A stretch of 64,000 nucleotides of DNA, from NCBI GenBank assembly GCA_047605645.1, contig JASGFJ010000025.1, forward strand, positions 11,327 through 75,326. Direction: 5' to 3'. Position numbers and translations under genes: made by a program. The notes beneath the pieces are model-generated. The model had not been told where the DNA came from. It ran no database searches and saw only the letters and a program-made list of their open reading frames with translations. The stretch is from UBA1309 sp047605645. Lineage in GTDB: Bacteria; Bacteroidota; Bacteroidia; Bacteroidales; Dysgonomonadaceae. Below, one piece after another: positions 17,393 through 26,703 of the stretch (positions within the stretch are counted from its first letter, which is position 1; each line of letters opens with the position of its first letter).

Positions 17393-20197
17393 ATGAAGCA
17401 GTCCCGAATAGGAACATACTCAATTTTAGCAATTTTTCTTTTAGTTACAGTTGCTGGTACAGCTTTACCTCTTACAAAAAATAAGAACGTAAATCTGGCT
17501 GATCAGACAAATACATCTCAACAAAAAAAAGAAAAACGGCAAAAGCCAACGAAACGAGATACGTCATCCAACGCAAAAAGCGTGAATGACTCTATCGTGA
17601 AACCGACAGATTCCATATCGGCAGATAGTCTTCATTCTAAAAAACAGATTCTGGATGCCACTGTGAATTATTCGGCAAAAGATTCCATCATCTTCACGGA
17701 AGGCAACTGGGCGTATCTATACGGAAGCGCTGAAGTGAAATATAAAAATCTCGGGTTAAAGGGCGAACACATGACCACCAACCTGGACAGCAGCACAGTA
17801 TGGGCAAAATACGGTATTGATTCATTAGGAAAAGAATTCGGATATCCTGAATTTTCGCAAGGCGAAAGTGACAAGTACGAAGCAAAAACGATTAAATACA
17901 ACTTCAAATCGAAGAAGGGATATATTACGCATGTGGTCACGCAGCAGGGAGAAGGATACATCGTAGCAGAAGAGGCTAAGAAAAATCCGGACAATTCCAT
18001 TTTTATGAGAAACGGAAAATATACAACCTGTGATGACCATGAGCATCCGCACTTCTATCTGAATCTGACCAAAGCAAAAGTCCGCCCCAAAAAAGATGTT
18101 GTTACCGGACCGGCTTATCTGGTTGTGGAAGATGTTCCATTACCAATCGCTATTCCGTTTGCATTTTTCCCTTTCTCCAGCAAATATTCATCAGGTATTA
18201 TTTTTCCAAGTTACGCCGATGAGTTGGAACGGGGATTTGGACTGAGAGACGGAGGATATTATTTTGCCATCAACAAATATGTAGATCTCGCCCTGACAGG
18301 AGAAATATACACAAAAGGTTCATGGGGAATCAATGCAGAATCGACGTATAAAAGACGTTATAAATACACCGGCCATTTTGCAGGAAGTTACCTGCTCACC
18401 AAATCGGGCGATAAAGCTGTGCCCAGCAGCTATTCAGTCTCAAAGGATTTAAGTATTAAATGGTCTCACAGTCAGGATTCAAAGGCAAATACATTTCGGC
18501 AGCTATCAGCAAGCGTGAATTACCAAACCAGCTCATACAATCACAACAGTCTGACATCACTGACCACCTCAGACTATACGTCCAACACGAAAAGTTCAAC
18601 TGTGAGTCTGACACAGACATTTCCTAACTCAAAATGGAGTTTAGGAGCCTCCATGAACATCGTACAACGCTCTTCCGACTCTACCGTTGCGGTGACACTG
18701 CCCAGTTTAAATGTAAGCATGAGCCGTATATTTCCATTCAAAAGAAAAAACCCGGTAGGCACCGAACATTGGTATGAAAAGATATATATGAGTTATTCTG
18801 GAGTTTTGAGCAATAGCATCACAACAAAAGACAACCTGCTGTTTAAGGCAAACCTGATTAAAGACTGGAAGAACGGAGCAAGACACACCATACCGGTAGG
18901 AGCTTCATTTACTATTTTTAATCACATCAATGTGACTCCGTCATTAAACTATGACGAACAATGGCATACTCATAAAATATATAAAGTATTTAACGACTCC
19001 TCCCATACATTTGTGCCACTTGATACAATGTATGGTTTCTATCGCACCTATAGCTATAGCACAGCCTTGAGTTTTCAAACGAAACTTTACGGTTTTTACA
19101 AACCCATTATCGGAGGTAATAAAATACAGGCCATTCGCCATGTCTTTACACCCAGCATCTCTCTATCATACAACCCGGACTTCACATCCTCACACTTTGG
19201 ATTCTGGAAGCAGGTTCAATACATGAATGCAGATGGCACCTATCAGACGGCTAAATATTCACCCTTCGAAGGGAATGTGTATTCTCCTTCTTCAAGTACC
19301 AAAGCTGGAAGTATAAACTTTTCTCTGCAAAACAACCTGGAGATGAAAGTTCGTTCGGAAAAGGACTCTACGGGATGGAAAATAATCAGTCTTATCGATA
19401 ATTTTACAGCAAGCACGAGTTACAATATGATGGCAAGTTCTTTCCGGTGGAGCAACATCAGCACAACAACCCGCCTCAAATTGAGCAAATCGTTGACTGT
19501 AAACATAAATGCGATTTTTGACCCCTATACTTACGAAGTCAATAAGACAGAGACAGCATTGGTGCGCGTAGACAAATTACGTATCAGCCGCTATGGCTCA
19601 ATCGGACGACTGATGAGCACAGGATATTCCTTTTCTCCTTCGTTGAATCAAGACTCTTTCAACAAATGGTTCGGAAAGAAAGATAAAGGTACAGAGAAGA
19701 AAGGCTCTTCCAATCAACAACAACAAGCCCAAACAGCACCATCGGCAGTGGCCGACAGCACAACCAGCCTGCTGAATGGGAAGAAAAAAGACACCGGTTC
19801 GTATGATAGTGACGGATACCTGAAAAACGAGATCAAATGGAATTTATCCTTCAGCTACTCTTTCAACTATGCATACGACAACACGCGATTTAACCCAACG
19901 ACTCAGGAGTATAAATACAAGCTTACACACAACCTGAGCGTAAGTGGAAATATTCAGCCAACTAAAAACTGGAACTTTTCATTTAATACCAGTTACAATT
20001 TTGACCAGAAGAGATTTCCGTACATGTCCTGTAGTCTCTCTCGCGATCTGCACTGCTTCTCTCTTACAGGCACCTTTGTTCCCATTGGCCCTTACAAGAC
20101 CTATTATGTATCATTAAGGGTGAAATCATCGATGTTGCAAGACCTGAAGTACGAACAACGAAACCGCTCATCCAGTTACGATCCGGAATGGCCTTAA
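17393..20197 (+). CDS. lptD: LPS-assembly outer-membrane protein LptD
   Basis: The 934-residue product has a signal-anchor/signal peptide (hydrophobic 10-26), a Lys/Ser-rich linker, an OstA-like beta-jellyroll (about 80-260, including EGNWAYLYGSAEVKYKN and VVTGPAYLVVEDVPLP) and a long beta-barrel with many alternating aromatic strands. This is the Bacteroidota form of LptD, which inserts lipopolysaccharide into the outer leaflet. A charged, glutamine-rich insertion (about 755-800) interrupts the barrel, probably as an external loop. The gene is monocistronic, with its own promoter and a strong terminator. No LptE partner is adjacent. Confidence 0.9.
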   Translation: MKQSRIGTYSILAIFLLVTVAGTALPLTKNKNVNLADQTNTSQQKKEKRQKPTKRDTSSNAKSVNDSIVKPTDSISADSLHSKKQILDATVNYSAKDSIIFTEGNWAYLYGSAEVKYKNLGLKGEHMTTNLDSSTVWAKYGIDSLGKEFGYPEFSQGESDKYEAKTIKYNFKSKKGYITHVVTQQGEGYIVAEEAKKNPDNSIFMRNGKYTTCDDHEHPHFYLNLTKAKVRPKKDVVTGPAYLVVEDVPLPIAIPFAFFPFSSKYSSGIIFPSYADELERGFGLRDGGYYFAINKYVDLALTGEIYTKGSWGINAESTYKRRYKYTGHFAGSYLLTKSGDKAVPSSYSVSKDLSIKWSHSQDSKANTFRQLSASVNYQTSSYNHNSLTSLTTSDYTSNTKSSTVSLTQTFPNSKWSLGASMNIVQRSSDSTVAVTLPSLNVSMSRIFPFKRKNPVGTEHWYEKIYMSYSGVLSNSITTKDNLLFKANLIKDWKNGARHTIPVGASFTIFNHINVTPSLNYDEQWHTHKIYKVFNDSSHTFVPLDTMYGFYRTYSYSTALSFQTKLYGFYKPIIGGNKIQAIRHVFTPSISLSYNPDFTSSHFGFWKQVQYMNADGTYQTAKYSPFEGNVYSPSSSTKAGSINFSLQNNLEMKVRSEKDSTGWKIISLIDNFTASTSYNMMASSFRWSNISTTTRLKLSKSLTVNINAIFDPYTYEVNKTETALVRVDKLRISRYGSIGRLMSTGYSFSPSLNQDSFNKWFGKKDKGTEKKGSSNQQQQAQTAPSAVADSTTSLLNGKKKDTGSYDSDGYLKNEIKWNLSFSYSFNYAYDNTRFNPTTQEYKYKLTHNLSVSGNIQPTKNWNFSFNTSYNFDQKRFPYMSCSLSRDLHCFSLTGTFVPIGPYKTYYVSLRVKSSMLQDLKYEQRNRSSSYDPEWP

Positions 20198-20233
20198 AGA
20201 GAGTCCGAATCAGGATAAGACAGCATAAAAAAC

Positions 20234-20278
20234 AAAAAACACCTCCGATAGACTTTCGTAAACGGAGGTGTTTTTTTT
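20234..20278 (+). terminator. lptD terminator
   Basis: A perfect 14-bp stem (arms AAAAAACACCTCCG and CGGAGGTGTTTTTT) with a 15-nt loop is followed by further T residues, 37 bp after the lptD stop. It may also serve the convergent carboxylase operon. Confidence 0.9.
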
Positions 20279-20302
20279 ATATTCGGAGTTCTAAGAGAAT
20301 TT

Positions 20303-20830
20303 CTAAATTTCTTTATCCAGTTCGATTAAAAGGTCGCTTTTACTGGTTGTATCCCCTTCCTTTACATGTACACGTTTTATAGTACCTTTTGTGCTGGCAA
20401 GTATAGCATTCTGCATCTTCATAGCCTCTAAAATCAGTAACGTATCACCTGCTTTAACCGTGTCTCCTGTTTTCACCAGTACTTCCAGTATCTTCCCGGG
20501 CATAGGCGCCTTTAGTCGGATAGTCGGAGATTCACTGGCTTTCGAAGCCAACAATTTCTTACGAGCCAGAGAGAATGGTGTCTCCAATGAGAAGTTATAA
20601 GTAACCCCATTGACCAGAAGTTCATAATCATTCTGATGCCGTGAAACAATTTCCACCGGATAGCGGACTCCATCCAGAACCAGAAAAGAAAAACCATCTT
20701 CCGACTTTTCGACAGTAGCATTTTCATTCAACCGGATACTCGATATTGTTCCGTCGGCACTTACTGTAAAATCGTATTCGGCATCTGTGTCCTTATTGAG
20801 GACTATCAACTTTTTTTCTGAACTATTCAT
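20303..20830 (-). CDS. Biotin carboxyl carrier protein of acyl-CoA carboxylase
   Basis: The 175-residue protein ends in a biotinyl domain (about 105-175) with the biotin-accepting lysine K138 in EAMKMQN, preceded by KAPMPGKI. The N-terminal 90 residues form the small beta-domain seen in the propionyl-CoA carboxylase type of BCCP, which contacts the other subunits. It shuttles carboxybiotin between the biotin carboxylase and the carboxyltransferase encoded upstream. It is the last gene of the three-gene operon, 14 bp after the biotin carboxylase gene. Confidence 0.93.
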   Translation of the reverse strand: MNSSEKKLIVLNKDTDAEYDFTVSADGTISSIRLNENATVEKSEDGFSFLVLDGVRYPVEIVSRHQNDYELLVNGVTYNFSLETPFSLARKKLLASKASESPTIRLKAPMPGKILEVLVKTGDTVKAGDTLLILEAMKMQNAILASTKGTIKRVHVKEGDTTSKSDLLIELDKEI

Positions 20831-20844
20831 ATGTTAACACCTGC

Positions 20845-22347
20845 TCATTTAAAATTCAACTTATTCCGAAGCACCCATGCACTATCTTCTTTTTCGACAA
20901 AAGCCGGAGCTTTGGCCTTGCGCTCAAAATGATGCGTCACAAAAAGGGCTGCTAAATACTCTTCATGCTCTTCTTTATGCACCATTGCCTTCATGTCTTT
21001 TTCGATGAAAGAAGTATCGAAATCTCCGATACGAAACACATCGTTATGAAGAACGGCTTTATCAAATGGAATCGTTGTCTTCACCCCTTTGATATGAAAC
21101 TCCGACAACGCCTTTAGTGTTTTAGCAATTACCTCTTCTCTGGAAGGTGCATGAACAATCAGTTTGGCAATCATAGAGTCAAAATAGGGCGTGACTTCCG
21201 AACCAACCACAACACCTGTATCAATCCGAATCCCGTCACCGGAAGGGACACGCAAGGCTTTAATTACGCCCAGGCAAGGAGAAAAGCCCGATTGAGGATC
21301 TTCCGCATTGATTCGGCATTCAATGGCCCAGCCATTCAGCTTAATATCATTTTGCTTGACCGGCAGTTTTTCGCCGCGAGCTACCCGAATCTGTAATTCA
21401 ATAAGGTCCAACCCGGTTATCATCTCCGTCACAGGATGTTCCACCTGTACACGCGTATTCATCTCCATAAAAAAGAAATTCTTCTCTTTATCCAGAAGGA
21501 ATTCCACAGTTCCAAGACTCACATATCCTGCCTCTTTGGCCAGATTGACCGCCGCGCCTGTGATTTTTTTTCGTAAGACCTCATCCAAAGCGGGAGAAGG
21601 CGCCTCTTCCAGCAATTTCTGATGTTTGCGTTGAATAGAGCATTCACGTTCTCCCAAATGAACTACATTTCCGTAGTTATCAGCGACAATCTGAATTTCA
21701 ATGTGGTGAGGATTCTCTAAATATTTTTCAATAAACACCGAAGGATTATTGAAAGCGAGCATTGCCTCAGATGTAGCCGCAAAATACATTTGCTTCAAAT
21801 CATCTTCTTTTCTGACAATTCGCATGCCCCGTCCGCCACCGCCGGCAGAAGCTTTGATTATTAAAGGGTAACCGATTTCTGTTGCGACCTGAAAGGCTGT
21901 CTCCAATGTATCGACACTTCCTTTGCTGCTACCTAACATCGGAACTCCGGCTTTAGCTGCAATTTCTTTTGCAACCACTTTATCTCCCATATTCTGGATG
22001 ATACGCGGAGAAGGACCGATAAAAATGATTCCTTCTTCTGTGCAACGTATTGCAAAAGTGGAATTCTCCGACAAATAACCGTATCCGGGATGAATAGCAT
22101 CCACCTTGTTGCGTTTAGCCAACAACACAAGGCTTTCAATATCTAAAAATTCGGGCACATCATTTTTTTCTCTTTCCGGAAAATCAAGTACGATATCCAT
22201 CTGATTGAGATAATGTGCATTCGGTTCTTTTTGTGTACGGATTCCAACCGCCTTAATCCCCATCTTTTGAGCTGTCCGGGCAATACGAATCGCAATTTCT
22301 CCCCGATTAGCAATCAGGATAGAACGTATTTTTTCTTTTGTTCTCAT
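20845..22347 (-). CDS. accC: Biotin carboxylase subunit of acyl-CoA carboxylase
   Basis: The 500-residue enzyme carboxylates biotin using ATP and bicarbonate. It shows the N-terminal SILIANRGEIAIRI, the ATP-grasp glycine loop GGGGRGM near 165-171, the EKYLENPHHIEIQI strand, MNTRVQVEHPVTE (catalytic region, residues 294-306) and the C-terminal biotin-carboxylase domain. Its length is slightly more than the 450 residues of E. coli AccC because of a C-terminal tail of about 50 residues found in the propionyl-CoA carboxylase type. It is 12 bp downstream of the beta subunit gene. Substrate class is inferred from the partner subunit. Confidence 0.94.
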   Translation of the reverse strand: MRTKEKIRSILIANRGEIAIRIARTAQKMGIKAVGIRTQKEPNAHYLNQMDIVLDFPEREKNDVPEFLDIESLVLLAKRNKVDAIHPGYGYLSENSTFAIRCTEEGIIFIGPSPRIIQNMGDKVVAKEIAAKAGVPMLGSSKGSVDTLETAFQVATEIGYPLIIKASAGGGGRGMRIVRKEDDLKQMYFAATSEAMLAFNNPSVFIEKYLENPHHIEIQIVADNYGNVVHLGERECSIQRKHQKLLEEAPSPALDEVLRKKITGAAVNLAKEAGYVSLGTVEFLLDKEKNFFFMEMNTRVQVEHPVTEMITGLDLIELQIRVARGEKLPVKQNDIKLNGWAIECRINAEDPQSGFSPCLGVIKALRVPSGDGIRIDTGVVVGSEVTPYFDSMIAKLIVHAPSREEVIAKTLKALSEFHIKGVKTTIPFDKAVLHNDVFRIGDFDTSFIEKDMKAMVHKEEHEEYLAALFVTHHFERKAKAPAFVEKEDSAWVLRNKLNFK

Positions 22348-22359
22348 ATTTCAATATAA

Positions 22360-23901
22360 TTAAAGAGGAACATTTCCCTGTTTTCTGTCAAGACGAAGCT
22401 CTGTCTTGCCCTGAAGCGCCTCCAGACAGGTAATTATCTTACTTCTTGTCTGAGCCGGATCAATAACTTCATCAATAAATCCTTTTTCGTCGGCAATGTA
22501 CGGGTTTGTTACTTCGTCTCGGTATTTCTGAGTCAACTCCTTTTTCAAACTGAAGGGGTCTTCCGACTCTTCCAATTCTTTGCGATAAAGAATAGCGATA
22601 GCGCCATCCGGCCCCATTACAGCTATCTCTGCTGTAGGCCAGGCAAAACTGAAATCACCGCCAATTCCTTTGCTATTCATCACAATGTATGCGCCGCCGT
22701 AGGCTTTCCGAAGAATAATCGTGATTTTAGGCACCGTGGCATTGGTATATGCATATAACAATTTTGCTCCGTGCCGGATAATGCCGTCGTGTTCCTGATC
22801 TGTCCCCGGAAGGAAACCGGGAACATCCTCCAGGGTAATTATCGGTACATTGAAGGAATTACAGATATTAATAAAACGAGCGGCCTTTACAGATGAATCT
22901 ATATCCAGGGTTCCGGCCATCACTTTTGGCTGATTAGCGATAATTCCAACCACGCGACCATCGATACGGGCAAAAGCTGTAATAATGTTCATCGCATGAT
23001 TTTCTCCGACCTCCATATATTCGCCATAATCTACTAGCAATTCCATGATTTCTTTCACATCATAGGGCTTGTCCGGATCTTCCGGGACAATATATCGCAG
23101 ACGCTCTTGCGCCGACTTGTGCAAAGACGGTTTCTTGACAGAAAGAGGTGTCTCCAGATTGTTGGAAGGAAGATAGGAAAGTAGTTTTTTCACGGCCAGA
23201 ATTGTATTCTCATCATCGTTATATACAAAGTCGGCAACACCCGATTTAGTCCCATGTACAGATGCTCCGCCTAAGTCTTCGGTGGTCACAGTCTCATTAA
23301 GAACTTCTTTAACAACATTAGGCCCTGTCACAAACATATAACTGGTGTCAGCCGTCATGAAAATAAAATCAGTCAACGCCGGGGAATACACCGCTCCTCC
23401 GGCTGCCGGCCCCATAATCACAGAGATTTGAGGAATAACACCGGAAGACAAAACATTCCGTCTGAAAATGTCTGCATATCCATTCAAACTGCTGATCCCT
23501 TCCTGAATGCGTGCACCGCCCGAGTCGATAAGTCCTACTACTGGAACTCCTGTCTTCAACGCCAAATCCTGAATCTTCACTATTTTAGCGGCATGATGAG
23601 AACCCAACGATCCTCCCAGCACATTAAAATCCTGAGAAAAGGCGCAAACCATACGGCCATTGACTTTTCCGAAACCGGTTACCACTCCGTCACCAAACGA
23701 CCTGATTGTTTTACCAAACGATGCAGATGCAGGAGGAGTATAAGCATCGGTTTCCTCAAAAGACCCTTCGTCAAACAACAGAAGAATCCGTTCGCGGGCT
23801 GTCAATTTGCCTCTTTTGTGTTGTTTTTCAAAATATTTCGCGTCGTACTGCTGATTAAGCAGCTCTTGACGGGCTAAGAATTGTTCATACGATTTTTTCA
23901 T
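22360..23901 (-). CDS. pccB: Acyl-CoA carboxylase carboxyltransferase (propionyl-CoA carboxylase beta type)
   Basis: The 513-residue product is a crotonase-fold carboxyltransferase with two halves: GLIDSGGARIQEG and MGPAAGGAVYSPA in the first, and LEDVPGFLPGTDQEHDGIIRHGAK and YGGAYIVMNSKGIGGD in the second, which form the two oxyanion holes of PccB/MmdA enzymes. It would interconvert propionyl-CoA and methylmalonyl-CoA, or less likely carboxylate acetyl-CoA. Order is beta subunit, biotin carboxylase, BCCP with 12- and 14-bp gaps. The long upstream leader resembles a diverged cobalamin riboswitch, which would suit a pathway that continues through B12-dependent methylmalonyl-CoA mutase. No membrane decarboxylase subunits are nearby, so a sodium-pump decarboxylase is not supported. 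Confidence 0.93.
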   Translation of the reverse strand: MKKSYEQFLARQELLNQQYDAKYFEKQHKRGKLTARERILLLFDEGSFEETDAYTPPASASFGKTIRSFGDGVVTGFGKVNGRMVCAFSQDFNVLGGSLGSHHAAKIVKIQDLALKTGVPVVGLIDSGGARIQEGISSLNGYADIFRRNVLSSGVIPQISVIMGPAAGGAVYSPALTDFIFMTADTSYMFVTGPNVVKEVLNETVTTEDLGGASVHGTKSGVADFVYNDDENTILAVKKLLSYLPSNNLETPLSVKKPSLHKSAQERLRYIVPEDPDKPYDVKEIMELLVDYGEYMEVGENHAMNIITAFARIDGRVVGIIANQPKVMAGTLDIDSSVKAARFINICNSFNVPIITLEDVPGFLPGTDQEHDGIIRHGAKLLYAYTNATVPKITIILRKAYGGAYIVMNSKGIGGDFSFAWPTAEIAVMGPDGAIAILYRKELEESEDPFSLKKELTQKYRDEVTNPYIADEKGFIDEVIDPAQTRSKIITCLEALQGKTELRLDRKQGNVPL

Positions 23902-24056
23902 GAATATAATATTACAAATATTTTATTGCTCACCACACACGTTCGCTCCTCCTCTTCTCTCTGGAGAATCGGTTATCGACAAGTCCGGCAACGGTGTGTA
24001 ATATCAGTAGATATCCCATCTTGAAGCTTTTTTCGTTCTTTTTATCCGAGGGTCTC

Positions 24057-24308
24057 AAAAAGAGTAAGTTTCGGCAGATTTTCCCACTTACTCGAATCGG
24101 CACGCCTTTCCGTCCATTACAATGTACTTCCGGTAGAAAGCACAAAGACCAACGATTAAAAGAATTGCTCTATACATCAGCACACTCATAAAAGTTTTCA
24201 ATTATGAAATTCAGAGAGGCTTAGACTTTACAGCAGCGAATGTGCCCAGGGGTTTCGCCTGATTCCTGTCTCAAGATAGCATGTAAAAAAATGCACACAT
24301 TATCGAGA
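24057..24308 (-). promoter_or_regulatory. Structured leader resembling a diverged cobalamin riboswitch
   Basis: Read on the minus strand, 24267-24228 gives GGAATCAGGCGAAA, CCCCTGG, then CGCTGCTGTAA, which follows the order and spacing of the 5' core of the cobalamin aptamer (GGGAA, GGTG-AA, CCNGG, CGC, CTGTAA). About 100 nt later comes ACATTGT, CGGAAAGGC, then GAGTAAGT and GGGAAAATCTGCC (box at 24089-24073), which mirrors ACTGT, GGGAAGG and the B12 box AAGTCAGGAGACCTGCC with five changes. A stem GAGTAAGT/ACTTACTC (24062-24093) followed by TTTTT overlaps the B12-box-like segment and looks like an intrinsic terminator. No partner strand for the outer helix was found, so the element may be decayed. 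Known: such riboswitches repress in B12. Inferred: control of pccB. Confidence 0.4.
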
Positions 24309-24314
24309 CATGTG

Positions 24315-24322
24315 CAAAAATA
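24315..24322 (-). promoter_or_regulatory. Promoter -7 box of the pccB leader transcript
   Basis: TATTTTTG on the minus strand matches the consensus. It lies about 45 nt upstream of the aptamer-like core and about 415 bp before pccB. The -33 region is weak. Confidence 0.5.
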
Positions 24323-24514
24323 AAGAAATTATTTAAGTTTTACTTACCAATCACTTATTTTTGACAGTTCAGGCAATTCAAAGGAAGTCAAACCGGCGCT
24401 TCCAAACCACTTTCTTCTTTTCTTATATTGATGATTACGAGGCGCAAATTAAAAATAAAAATAAAGACTACAAAATATTCTTCAATAATCTCATATTTTA
24501 TAAATTTTGTCGAT

Positions 24515-24522
24515 TAGATTTG
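24515..24522 (+). promoter_or_regulatory. Promoter -7 box of the M13 peptidase gene
   Basis: TAGATTTG is a full -7 match 33 bp before the second candidate ATG (24556). It shows that the longer in-frame extension starting with a TTG at 24361 is not translated. Confidence 0.6.
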
Positions 24523-24561
24523 TATCCAAAATTTAGGTTAATTATAATCATCATTATGCTT

Positions 24562-26625
24562 ATGGATTTTTCAAACAAAAAACTGGTTAGACTGCTCCCG
24601 GTCGCCATACTTGTTTTTGCATCTACTCCCTTGTCCATGACGGCGGAAACAAAGAAAAAAGCCAGTCTCCCCCGCAAAGAATTTTTCAAAGTTGCCAATA
24701 TGGACAAAAGCGTTAAACCCGGAGACAACTTCTACGAGTACGCCAACGGAAATTGGGTAAAAAACACAAAAATACCAGCCAATCAAGTGGGCTGGGGATC
24801 ATTCTACGAGTTAGCGGAAAACAACGACAACCATCTCCATGAAATTCTGGAAGCGGCGGCAAAATCAGCTGCAAAAGCCGGAAGCGTGGAAGGAAATGTC
24901 GGAAATTTCTACAAAAGCGGAATGGACTCGGCAAATATTGACGAGATGGGGATTAAACCCGTTCAATACCTGCTTGATAGAGTCGACAAAATTCATGACA
25001 TCACTTCTTTCTGGGATGAAGTCTGTCAACAACAAACAGAAGGTATCAGTCAGTTATTTGGTTTTGGAATAGGCCCTGATGATAAAAACGTAACGGAGGA
25101 GATCTGTAATTTCGCGCAGGGAGGCATCGGATTGCCGACCAAAGAGTATTATACCGCAACAGATGCCCGATCGACCCAGATCAGAGAAGCGTATAAAAAA
25201 TACATCGGACAAATTCTGGAGTTTGCCGGAATAAAAGACCCAAAAGCAGGAGAAGAGATATTCTCTTTTGAAAAATACCTGGCTGAGGCATCGTTGACTC
25301 CTGTAGAAATGCGCGATCCGCAAAAAATGTATAATAAATTCTCGGCCCAACAGCTAAAAGAATCTTACCCGAACTTAAATTTCACTCAGATTCTAAATGG
25401 ATTGAAAGTTCCTGCTTTTGCACAGGAATCTGTTTTGATTTCAACCACGCAGTTTTATAAGGCACTGAACGATCTGGATAAAAATGTATCTGTTGCCACC
25501 TTGCGGAATTACCTTAAATTCCATCTTTTGAGCGCCATGGCTCCTTATCTAAGCTCAGATATCGACAAAGTACATTTTTCTTATTATGGAACAGTGCTCA
25601 CGGGCTTGCAGGCTCAAAAGCCAAGATGGAAGCGTGTGATGGGCATCATAGACGGTTCTATCGGCGATCAGCTGGGGCAAATGTATGTGGAAAAACATTT
25701 CAAACCGGAAGCTAAGACTTACATGCTTGCCTTGGTAAACAACCTGCAGTCCACCTTTGCTGAACGCATTCACAACCTGGATTGGATGAGCGCATCTACC
25801 AAAGCCAAAGCAATTGAGAAATTAGATGCATTTACAAAAAAAATCGGATACCCCGACAAATGGAAAGATTACAGTAAGTTGACGATTGTTGCGGACAATT
25901 ATGCAGCAAATATTATCAATACATCCGCTTTTGAATACGACTTTCAAATCAACAAACTGGGAAAACCTGTTGACAGAACAGAATGGGGAATGACTCCTCC
26001 GACAGTGAATGCATACTACAACCCGGCATTCAACGAAATTGTATTTCCGGCAGGTATTCTTCAATTTCCATTCTTTGACTTCAATGCGGACGATGCCATC
26101 AATTATGGAGGTATCGGCGCCGTAATCGGGCACGAGATGACTCATGGTTTTGATGATCAGGGTCGCCAATATGATGCAAAAGGCAACCTGTCGGACTGGT
26201 GGAGTGCGGAAGATGCAACGAAGTTTGAGAAAAGAGCACAGGAAGTGATTGAGCAATTCAACAAATACACTGTTCTCGATTCCATACATGTGAACGGGCA
26301 ACTCACTATCGGCGAAAATTTGGCAGACCTGGGCGGAATTACCATTGCTTACCAGGCTTTCAAAAAAACACAACAAGGGCAAAGCCAACAATTGATTGAT
26401 GGCTTCACACCCGATCAACGGTTTTTCTTAAGCTGGGCACAAGTGTGGAGAAGCATTTATCGTCCTCAGATTGTATTCCAATTAATAAAGACAGATCCGC
26501 ACGCGCCGGCTCTTTGGCGTGTCAACGGACCGTTAAGCAATTTCACCCCTTTCTACAAAGCATTCAATGTGAAACCGGGAGAAAAGATGTACAAGCCGGA
26601 AGACCAACGCACAGTAGTCTGGTAA
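24562..26625 (+). CDS. pepO: M13 family zinc metallopeptidase (PepO/neprilysin-like)
   Basis: The protein (687 residues from ATG 24562; ATG 24556 is also possible) has a signal peptide (hydrophobic segment then SMTAE) and an M13 fold. The zinc site is HEMTH (H524, E525, H528) with the third ligand E585 in GENLADLGG, and the substrate-binding motif NAYYNP precedes it. M13 enzymes are secreted or periplasmic endopeptidases that cut small peptides. The frame continues upstream to 24361, but a promoter lies inside that part. It converges on tamL and ends at a strong bidirectional terminator. Confidence 0.93.
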   Translation: MDFSNKKLVRLLPVAILVFASTPLSMTAETKKKASLPRKEFFKVANMDKSVKPGDNFYEYANGNWVKNTKIPANQVGWGSFYELAENNDNHLHEILEAAAKSAAKAGSVEGNVGNFYKSGMDSANIDEMGIKPVQYLLDRVDKIHDITSFWDEVCQQQTEGISQLFGFGIGPDDKNVTEEICNFAQGGIGLPTKEYYTATDARSTQIREAYKKYIGQILEFAGIKDPKAGEEIFSFEKYLAEASLTPVEMRDPQKMYNKFSAQQLKESYPNLNFTQILNGLKVPAFAQESVLISTTQFYKALNDLDKNVSVATLRNYLKFHLLSAMAPYLSSDIDKVHFSYYGTVLTGLQAQKPRWKRVMGIIDGSIGDQLGQMYVEKHFKPEAKTYMLALVNNLQSTFAERIHNLDWMSASTKAKAIEKLDAFTKKIGYPDKWKDYSKLTIVADNYAANIINTSAFEYDFQINKLGKPVDRTEWGMTPPTVNAYYNPAFNEIVFPAGILQFPFFDFNADDAINYGGIGAVIGHEMTHGFDDQGRQYDAKGNLSDWWSAEDATKFEKRAQEVIEQFNKYTVLDSIHVNGQLTIGENLADLGGITIAYQAFKKTQQGQSQQLIDGFTPDQRFFLSWAQVWRSIYRPQIVFQLIKTDPHAPALWRVNGPLSNFTPFYKAFNVKPGEKMYKPEDQRTVVW

Positions 26626-26646
26626 ACAACATTCAAAGGCTATAAA

Positions 26647-26688
26647 ACAGAAAAGAGGTTGAATAAAGTGATTCAACCTCTTTTCTGT
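26647..26688. terminator. Bidirectional terminator between pepO and tamL
   Basis: ACAGAAAAGAGGTTGAAT and its exact complement form an 18-bp perfect stem around the loop AAAGTG, flanked by T-runs on both strands. Confidence 0.93.
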
Positions 26689-26703
26689 TTTTTGAGAAAT
26701 ACA

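Noticed and set aside
24062..24093. Stem with T-run as the terminator of an independent small RNA only
   Set aside because: It overlaps a B12-box-like segment in an apparent leader for pccB, so I report it as part of a candidate riboswitch; a free small RNA remains possible.
24361..24561. Long N-terminal extension of the M13 peptidase starting with TTG
   Set aside because: It contains a consensus -7 box at 24515-24522, and the normal signal peptide begins at the ATG at 24556 or 24562.
25822..26418. 198-codon minus-strand frame inside the M13 peptidase
   Set aside because: It is the antisense shadow of a conserved zinc peptidase domain.
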